Source: Anaspis maculata (lineage: Eukaryota > Arthropoda > Insecta > Coleoptera > Scraptiidae). Taken from it: a stretch of 64,000 nucleotides of DNA. How positions within the stretch are numbered: position 1 is the first letter of the stretch; each line of letters opens with the position of its first letter. The translations under genes were made by a program, and so were the position numbers. This document shows positions 56,373-64,000 of this stretch, piece by piece. The DNA lies in contig OX421964.1 in assembly GCA_949128115.1 (NCBI GenBank), positions 21,972,892 to 22,036,891 of the forward strand, read 5' to 3'. The notes beneath the pieces were generated by a model. That model saw nothing but the letters and a program-made list of their open reading frames with translations. It did not search any database and was not told the DNA's origin.

Positions 56373-57360
56373 AGTAGCAAATCGTAAATTTCTGAATCAG
56401 ACCCACCAGGTCTGGCTCTCCGTTCATCGGGATCACAACGCAATCGCCCAAAGAGCCCAAGGGTTTAAATATGATCTTTTCTGTAAAACACCAAACAAAG
56501 GTCAGGAACTGTGAGTCAGTGATAGCTGATATCAACACATGAAGGCAGATTCAGAATAGACGGGCTCCGTCTAAAGTCTGGTCCCAACCCACCAGGTCTA
56601 GAGTTCCGTCTAACGAGGTCACAGGAGTCGACAGGGGGTGAGTACACTCCGAGGTTAACGAGGCTTATCAATCCCAGGCATTCAATCTCCGGTACAAAGT
56701 CTTATCCTGGGGAAAGGCAGAGCTCATCGGTAGTAAATTACGAGTGGATTAAGACGGCTTCATCTTCGAGTGCTACCCCATGACAAAGCCGCAGCTCCTG
56801 CTACAACAAAGCCCCAACACAATGTGAGCAGAAATCAAGAATGCAGACGGCAGCGTCTCAACTCTCATTCATAACGATAGCGAACGGACTATACTGCGTG
56901 TTCACCAACCAGTGGGTCGGTACGCTGTTTCTCGAGTTACAGTGGACTATAATTATCATGGTATTAAAGTGTGCGATTCAAGCTTGTCAACTGGACCCAA
57001 GAAAAAAAACAATAATTTTGTTCACTTCCCCTCAACTCTGCCGTGAAAATATAATCGTTGACGCCCTCTTCCAATCACTTTTCGACCCAAAGTCGCAGCT
57101 GGTCCGATACTACTGCTTTTTGCCTTTATTGAGTTTTTCGTTCATTTTTGACGCGAGTCAAATAAGGTGGGCTTCAAAATAATATAAATAAAAACGAATA
57201 GGATAATTTTGGGAAGTGTACCTGTAGTACTTTTTTCTAGCTCTCCAATGAGCCCACTTCGAAAGTAATCGCCTGTGTATTTCTGAAGCTATAACTGTCG
57301 GAAAGACGTGTTATTTGACCAATATTGCGGCCACCAAAGAACTCTGAACCCGGCTGAACG
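56373..57360. other. No recognised gene; partial duplication near 56.4 and 56.6 kb
   Basis: 'cagacccaccaggtctggct' at about 56400 and 'caacccaccaggtctagagt' at about 56585 begin two related stretches that continue with 'ccgt', 'gtcaca' or 'atcaca'. A 113-codon plus ORF (56841-57182) is hydrophobic in places but unrecognised. Confidence 0.4.
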
Positions 57361-58300
57361 CCGTCTTTTTGTGGCTTTCCGAACCTTATAATCAGCTCTT
57401 TGTGTTTTCTTGATTTGGTCGAAGCTCTACTGGGTCTCTTTATGTCTTCATGTGTCGTTGGAGCCCTGATGAGCTCCATTGTGTCTTCTCGAGGTTTGAA
57501 GAGGTACTAGTGAGCTCCCTCTCCTTGCATCTCCTTGAGTTGTTCAGGCATCCTGAGCTCCTTTGTATCTTGCTGGGCCGTTCAGAGCCCTCTCATGAGT
57601 CTCTCTCCCCTGCTTCTTTTCGTGTTAGTTGCTCTGGCCCCTGCTCTTTCGTACCTCTTTGTACCAGGTGAAGCTTTGCTGAGTCCTCTTGTGCCCTCTT
57701 GTGGTTTTAAGGAGCTTTGGTGAAATCACTCATGCCTTCCCAAATGGTTTTGAGCTCTGCTAGACCCGGTTGTGTCTTTCTATATTTCAATTTCAATTAT
57801 AGCCCTACCAAATTCCCTAGTTTTCACTTTTCAGTGTCTCCCAAAATCTAATGAGCCCCCTTGGATCTTTAATAGATGATTGGAAGCCTGCTGGCCCCCT
57901 GTGTCATTTTGTGTCGTTCAATTTATTTATGCTGGACCCCCTTTTGTCTTTTTATCGCTTTTGAAACTCTAATTAGCTCTCGTGGGTCTTTTGGAGCTGG
58001 TTCAAGTCTTACTGGTCTCTGTGGTGTCTTCATGTGTCGTTTGGAATCCTGGTGTATTCTAGTGGCTTGTGGAACTCTGGCAAGCCCCATTGTGCCTTTT
58101 TTGTGTTGTATAGGAGCCTTACTGGCCTCCTTCTGTCTCCATGTGTTTTTAAAGTCCTGATTAGACCCAACTTGTCTTTTTGTAGCTTTCGGAATTTTAA
58201 AAAGCCCCTTTTGTGTTTCCTCCGGTTGATTAGATCCCCAAAAGGGCACCTTTGTGTCTATTTGTGTTATTTGAGCCCTGATAAGAGACGTATCTGGTTA
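57361..58300. repeat. Degenerate tandem repeat, 40-47 bp unit, second large block
   Basis: Same family as 52.26-53.15 kb. Units begin at about 57463, 57503, 57546 and 57586 and continue ('ggagccctgatgagctccat', 'agagccctctcatgagtctc'). Open frames on both strands (up to 108 codons, minus 57923-58249) come from the repeat. Confidence 0.8.
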
Positions 58301-59020
58301 GAAAGTTAACGATCTAATTGGTTTTTGATCGCTATGTTTCCAGAAGACGTACAAAGTAAAGGGTTATATCAACACTGTCGAAGGTTGCTGAATAAATGGA
58401 AATTGAAAAACGTTCATTTAGCGTTGACGGTGATTCAAGAAACGTCTCTGGTTGAAAAATGAATGTTTGGATCAAATTCTAATAAAAACGTTCCAAAAAC
58501 GTACAGGTGAAGCATTATATCATTGTCAAATAATTATAGTTCAACAAATGGGCATGCGGGTCCTAAAATATGCCAACTGCACCAGTGAGTCAGAGGTCAC
58601 ACCCAGAGAGGGCGCCCTGATTTCTTACTCACCAGTTCGGTCAAGGCTAGCCTGAGTAAATACAAAAAGTAGACATCTCAGGCTGGCTTGAGTATTGTTT
58701 GTTTGAGTATTTAGTTAGCCTGCTGAATCCCCGCCTAGCTATTATTGGGCATGTGTCATATTGACGTTCCTACCGCCCCGACATTTGCCTGTCACGATTG
58801 ACATTTGCCTCACTTCTGTCTTGTTGAAAGTGTTCCTAACCTTCAAAACGCGAATGCCCAAATTCCACCATAGCTAATGTCCGCTTACCTGGAGGGTCTG
58901 TGCATTCCAGTTGGCTTCCGTATTTGTACTTTTTATGTTTCTATGTGACTTGAATTGAGTGTTTTGGTTCTGATCTGGTTTTGTGTTTCAGCGGCAGCGC
59001 CCTTCCCGACGCGGTGGCCC
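58301..59020. other. No recognised gene
   Basis: Mixed DNA with several 'aaacgttc' and 'aaacgtac' words at 58.41-58.51 kb. A 'tttcag' just before 58991 looks like a splice acceptor for the short block that follows, but no exon partner can be shown. Confidence 0.35.
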
Positions 59021-59027
59021 CCTCGAA

Positions 59028-59130
59028 TCGTTGTAAAGCTGTGGGGGCACCAGCAAAACTAGATTCTGGCACCTGCGACCCCAATCTAAACATCAATGCT
59101 CTCTGGCAAGATGCACCGGTTTTACCCCCA
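59028..59130 (+). repeat. Short dispersed block, copy 2 (partner at 12.48 kb)
   Basis: Matches 12478-12590. The frame 58981-59217 reads NRCKAVGAPAKLDSGTCDPN in this block and ends at a TAG next to an AATAAA (59226). See the partner entry. It may be the remnant of a mobile-element gene or an exon. Confidence 0.5.
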
Positions 59131-59228
59131 GCAAGAGGACTAACAATCGCAGAAATTGCGCCGGTCCCGGCATTGCTTCAGAAAGTTAAGTCCCGTTTAT
59201 TTTATTATTTAATGTAGTTCTTAGTAAA

Positions 59229-61291
59229 TAAACTGCTTGACAATTGAACTGCAACACCTAAAAACTAGGTGCGTTTTCAAATTGAGATAGCTCAAAAAAT
59301 ATCCGACGGATTCTAGAAATTCAAGCATGTGAGGAAAGATCATTTCTTTGACTATCGAGTGCTGGTATTGATGATAAGTTTGATTGCACAATTTGTCACA
59401 TACAGGGTGCCAACGGAGAGCGTGCAGATATGGGCAATCTTTCACCTTGTGCAACTTTCGAAAAAAAAGTCCGAAATTTTTTCAATCGCGTGCTTTTAAA
59501 AGGTTGAATCATTATGCCGAAACGGTTTTGGAATTTTGACCCTAACTTTTTTTTTCAAAAATGTGTGCTCAATTTTCTGAAATATGCATTTTCTGATTAA
59601 GAAAAAGAAATAGAGACATTGTTTGTTTTCAAACGGCGTCCATATTGAATTAACTTACGAAGATTTTCATTTGAGCCTCCACATCCCTTAGAAACTACCC
59701 CTTTTGGGACACCGTCTCACAACAAGATATGCAATGCTTCATTTAAAAGGCCTAAGAAAAGTACTCATCAATAATTGCATTGAAATAAGTATACTACGAT
59801 GACCCCACACGTACAGCTTCCTAAAAACCACCCCTTGGCTCCAAGGGACAGGGCTGGTATGATAAAACATGCAATACATGAAAATTCCAAAAAACGTCTT
59901 TTTCAACTGTTCCACTAAAAAAGTGATGCTACATGATGACCTTTTACGTAGGTCATCCCAACAGTAGCTACCCTCTCGAAAAAAGAACTACCCTTTAAAA
60001 AACCAGTACTTCCGCAATACCTCATTTGTTAGGATTTTTTTAAAATCTGTCGCAATAATTTGCCGCTACGATGATTTCATTCACATATCTACCCGAGACT
60101 ACCTCTCCAACCACCCCTTCAATATCGCATAGCCTCTACCATGATGCGTTATTTACGAGTTGAAACAACTTTTGCCTACTAACCGTTTCATTGAAGTGAT
60201 GGTGTTTTCTACGATGATAGTACAAAACCTTTCCTGAAACTACCCCTAGAAATCGCCCCTTTAGTAAAAGGTATGCAAAACCTCATTTGGAAGCTCAGAG
60301 AAGGTGCGGTTGAATAAGTTCAAAATGATTTCGCGATGATCTTACACGCATCAAGGTCAAGGCTATGCGATATTGAAGGGGTAGTTGAAGGGGTAGTTTC
60401 GGGTAGATATGTGAATGAAATCATCGTAGCGGCAAACTATTGCGACAGATTTTGAAACTATTGCGACAGATTTTGAAAAAACTCCAACAAATAAGGTATT
60501 GCGGAAGTACTGGTTATTTAAAGGGTAGTTCTTTTTCCGAGAGGGTAGCTACTGTTGGGATGACCTACGCAGAGGGTCATCGTGTAGCATCACTTTTTTA
60601 GTGAAACAGTTTGAAAAAGACGTTTTTTTGGAATTCTCATGTACATATTGCATGTCTTACCATACCAACCCTGTCCCTTGAAGTCAAGGGGTGGTTTTTA
60701 GGGAGCTGTACGTGTGGGGTCGTCACAGTATCCTTATTTTAATCCAATTATTGATGAGTAATTTCCTTATGCCTTTTAAATGAAGAATTGCATATCTTGT
60801 TGTGAGACGGTGTCCCAAAAGGGGTAGTTTCTAGGGGATGTGGAGGCTCAAATGAAAATCTTCGTAAGCCAATTCAATATGACGCCGTTTGAAAACAAAC
60901 AATGTCTCTATTTCTCTTTCTTAATCAGAAAGTGCATATTTCAGAAAATTGAGCACAATTTTTTGAAAAAAAAAGTTAGAGTCAAAATTCCAAAATCGTT
61001 TCGGCATAATGATTCAACGTCTCAAAAACAGGCGATTGAAAAAATCTCGGATTTTTTTTCGAAAGTTGTACAAGGTGAAAGATTACTCATATCTGCACGC
61101 TCTCCGTTGGCACCCTGTATATGACAAATTGTGCAATCAAACTTATTATCAAAACCAGCACTCGATAGTCAAAGTAATGACCTTTCCTCACATGCCTGAA
61201 TTTCTGGAATCCGTTGAATATTTTTCGAACTATCTCAATTTGAAAACGCACCTAATTTTCAGGTGTTGCAGTTCAATTGTCAAGCAGTTTA
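59229..61291. repeat. Long palindrome, arms about 920 bp
   Basis: 59229-60138 pairs with 60358-61291. The ends are TAAACTGCTTGACAATTGAA and its complement, so the element is bounded symmetrically. Landmarks are 'tacagggtgccaacggagag' with 'ctctccgttggcaccctgta', 'ccctgtccctt' and partner, and 'caatatcgcatagcc' with 'ggctatgcgatattg'. The loop is about 220 bp. ORFs within it mirror between arms and are not genes. Confidence 0.93.
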
Positions 61292-62160
61292 GTTCATTAC
61301 CTAGATCCGTATCTTATTCACGAATCGTATAGTACTCCTGTCTATTTAGTTTGGGTGCCGTCCTTCGTTGACGCTGTGCTGTGTTTTCGGAATTGTAATT
61401 GCCCATTCGTAATTTTTCTTTTTGAAATTGTAAATAAACTGAATTCAATCGAACTGTGCTGTGTTTGCTTTGCGAACCTCGACTCGTTAATCAGGTGGAG
61501 GGCTTTAGCTACCCCCTTTTGGGGGGCCTTCTTTAGGCTGAATTAGCTGGCACATGGCAGTTTCGACAAGTCGCTTTGGTGATGTTGAGTTTGACGTTAC
61601 AGTTACTTAATCAGTTCAATCAGTGTCATGGTTTGAACATTAGTTCCGTAGTTACTTTGACGTCTCTCATAAGTTCGTTTTTGCGTTCAAGACGATTCAA
61701 AGACGTTTCATTTGATGCCTCAGAAACGCTAAGGATAACGTCTCATGAAAGTTTGATGGGCATTTTAAGCACAACTAATATTGGGTATGGAAACTTTGAT
61801 AAAGCTGACGTGTCTCGAACGACCAATCAGTCGTCTTATCATTCCAATCAGCGTTGAGTGAATCGTGTTAGAAGCGTTTGACAACTGGTTGACGAAAACG
61901 TTTGAACGTGTGACATCCGGTTGTTGATTCGTTGTTTTTTGTACGTTTCCGACGTTTCATTTCCTACCTATGTCAAACGTTTCATCAACGATATTGTGTT
62001 CACTGGGAACTGTCAATGCTAATGAACTGTAACTTGGAAGCATTTCTCTAGAATCAGGCCATAGAATCAAGTTCAACAAATCAACGCTGCCGTAGCCACC
62101 ACATTTTATCGCACAAAGGAAGTGCTTGCATATTTATCATCCGTACGAGATACCAAAACG
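61292..62160. other. No gene; recurrent ACGTTT words; possible LTR-like end
   Basis: Near 61370-61500 there are two 'ctgtgctgtgttt' copies 81 bp apart and an AATAAA (61434). From 61.68 to 61.99 kb 'gacgttt', 'aaacgttt' and related words recur about ten times. This may be the subterminal part of a mobile element, but I cannot define its ends. Confidence 0.35.
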
Positions 62161-63370
62161 CTAAAGACCTCCACCCGCCTCCCATTTCCCTTCCCCATTA
62201 TACAAATTGCAAAGTCTCCGGGACAATAAAAAAAGTTTCCTTCTCGCCCCTGTGTGCGGAATAACATACACACGCATTAGTCGCCTTTCTCTCCCGGCTC
62301 TGCGAGCTGCTAAAGTAATGACCTCAACAAGTGCTGTGTGCCAACCTCCTCCTCCTCCTTCCAGCAGGAATAAATGCAATCTCGCGTGTTGCGGTCTAAT
62401 ATCATCCGGTCTCTGTCTCGTTGTTAACTGTTGTCTTTTTCTCTTCCCACCCCCAGCAACGTCTCTCGTGTGGCATTCGGATTCGTCTTTTTATCATAAA
62501 CGGGGTATCGTGCGCCGGCATGGCATTGAGAAAAGGATGTGTCCTTTCAGCGAAGCTGGGTGCTGTGTGTGTGTGGGTGTGTGTTTTCCATTTTACCAGG
62601 AAGGACAAACAAAGACGGCGAGACGTGAAAGCATTAGTTATACGTCGCGAGAAAAGTCTCTTTCTTCATTATACCTTTCTGGGGCGAGAGTTGTTTTGTC
62701 ACGCAAACACTATGCATTAAGAGAGGAGGGTGGCGTTATGGCTAATTTGTATCCAAGATGTATGTGTTTTTTTCCCTTGCTTTTTTGTGTGTGCTTGATT
62801 TAGCAAGGGTGAAGGTGTCTTTTGGAGGAAACTGGGTCGAAAACAAAATGCTTGAGCGTTTATCATGAAGATATTTATTGCTGCCGTTTTTTCAAAGTTA
62901 TCAAAGCAAACGAATGACTGTGGGACTAGCTAGACGATCTCTTGGAACTGATGTGTATGTGGGATGATAAGCGGGTGACAATAGCTGGAGAAAGAAGAGC
63001 TTTGAAGTTGGATTGATTGTTCCATTGCAAGCATTGCTCCCCGGCTGAAGAATGTGGATCTGCGGAGGACTCCAGACACGAGAGAAGTGAACTTCAGAGA
63101 GACTGACAGGCTTGATGATGGCACAACAAGACTCCTCAAGGCCTTGATTGGATTCATGGAGATCGAGGTTCATTTGGAAACGGTACAAGTACTGAATACC
63201 GAAAGGTTCACATGCAGTATTCAACACCATTACAGTTTTTGAATCAATTTTTCTCCTTCATGTAATGTGGCATATGAATGTGTACAAAAAGTATAGCTTC
63301 TGCTTCCACTAACTTCGACCTTGTTAGGAGTTGCGGATCGAGTTCTTCTTAGCAATTTCTAGCTGGAGCT
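62161..63370. other. No recognised gene
   Basis: The longest plus ORF in the window outside known elements (62207-62803, 198 codons) is rich in Cys, Ser and low-complexity stretches (PPPPPSS, GT-microsatellite-derived VCVGVCF) and shows no domain, so I do not call it a gene. CTC-rich and TG-rich microsatellites occur at about 62345 and 62560. Confidence 0.35.
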
Positions 63371-63375
63371 ATAAC

Positions 63376-63975
63376 GGCGAAGAACAGCAACATTCTATGT
63401 CACCATTTGCAGAAAATCAACAACCTCCTATGTCAATTTTAGCAAAGTTGAAAATAGTGAATCAAACGATAGACACTTACGCCTTTATTCAACTGACCAA
63501 ACCTCCGATTGCAATTAAAACTAATTCGTATGTCAAGTACAAAATATCAACTTTCTATGTCAGACAAAAAAGGTTTTGCTGCAAAAGATACGATGACAAG
63601 GCAGAAGATAATAATAACCTTCTATGTCAGAGATGGAAGGTTGTGACACAAAATTTCAACGACAAGATGGAAAATAGCCTTCTATGTCAGACAAAAAAGC
63701 TACTATAAACTTCAATTCTGCAAAAACTATTAATATATTGCTGACAAAACCGTCTATGTCACGTTTTATAGCCAAATCTAGTTAATAATACCAAATTTCA
63801 TATCCCATTATGTCACCCTAATTTATGGTGAATATAATTTCAACCTAAAATGGAAGAAAATAGAGTACATCACGTTTAAAGTACAATTTTGTTCTTCCTG
63901 AAAAGTACCCCCTTTTGACATAGGAGCTTGCTGAATTTCTGCAAACAGTGACATAGAAGGTTGCTGTTCTTCGCC
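63376..63975. mobile_element. 600-bp element with 61-bp TIRs and TTCTATGTCA repeats
   Basis: 63376-63436 and 63915-63975 are reverse complements over 61 bp with about six mismatches ('ggcgaagaacagcaac' outermost). Inside, TTCTATGTCA or a close variant occurs at about 63393, 63550, 63631, 63679 and 63750 in plus orientation and inverted near 63950. TCCTATGTCA also occurs at each end. The 125-codon ORF (63331-63708) spans TIR and repeats and is not a gene. It looks like a non-autonomous DNA transposon with transposase-binding-like subterminal repeats. Confidence 0.8.
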
Positions 63976-64000
63976 ATCGATAATATGTTGTTTTCGGAAA

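Noticed and set aside
57923..58249. 108-codon minus ORF with a K/R/P-rich periodic peptide
   Set aside because: Periodic peptide is the translation of the 40-47 bp tandem repeat.
62207..62803. 198-codon ORF
   Set aside because: Low-complexity, microsatellite-derived peptide with no domain; overlapping ORFs of similar quality on both strands.
1..64000. CRISPR arrays, bacterial operons or ribosome binding sites
   Set aside because: Eukaryotic retrotransposon content, no regularly spaced identical repeats, no bacterial-type gene order.

Overview
The window looks like transposon-rich nuclear DNA from an arthropod, most likely an insect. The species cannot be told from the sequence. The grounds are a BEL/Pao element, two Ty3/gypsy elements, R1-like LINE coding regions with CCHC knuckles, a tRNA-derived SINE, a Transib-like terminal repeat and many long foldback repeats. 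Only one good cellular gene is visible: an uninterrupted 289-codon GOLPH3 family gene on the minus strand at 29.6-30.4 kb. Almost everything else recognisable is mobile DNA, mostly broken by frameshifts, stops and nested insertions.

Layout. 0-2.15 kb is a long inverted repeat abutting the 3' end of a dead LINE (2.2-2.8 kb). 3-12.4 kb is mostly unassigned DNA with two foldback repeats (5.7-6.2 and 9.5-10.3 kb) and a probable minus-strand LINE tail (7.6-7.9 kb). 12.7-15.2 kb is the 3' half of a BEL/Pao element with its right LTR; a related LTR fragment lies inverted at 21.5-21.7 kb. 15.6-20.6 kb is a near full-length R1-like LINE. 23.1-28.2 kb is a minus-strand gypsy element with short direct LTRs and a 4-bp target duplication, split by later insertions. 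30.7-34.3 kb is a giant palindrome whose left arm carries a 1.3-kb insertion bounded by GGGACTAAAG hairpins. 36.6-39.1 and 43.1-45.0 kb are diverged copies of one segment; the first holds a 761-bp Transib-like element and the second marks the empty site. 42.35-42.72 kb is a SINE. 48.7-51.0 kb holds plus-strand gypsy fragments. 52.3-53.1 and 57.4-58.3 kb hold a degenerate 40-47 bp tandem repeat. 54.05-56.37 and 59.23-61.29 kb are two more long palindromes. 63.38-63.98 kb is a small element with 61-bp terminal inverted repeats and an internal repeated motif.

The most interesting item is a macro domain inside the LINE ORF1 region (16.09-16.55 kb), between a coiled-coil-like N-terminal part and the gag-like CCHC part. 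It resembles the TARG1/OARD1 branch of ADP-ribose glycohydrolases. The candidate catalytic lysine and aspartate are both present, 41 residues apart as in the human enzyme. This points to an ADP-ribose-handling activity carried by a retrotransposon. Second is the GOLPH3 gene, which looks like an intronless divergent paralogue whose PI4P-pocket tryptophan position is leucine.
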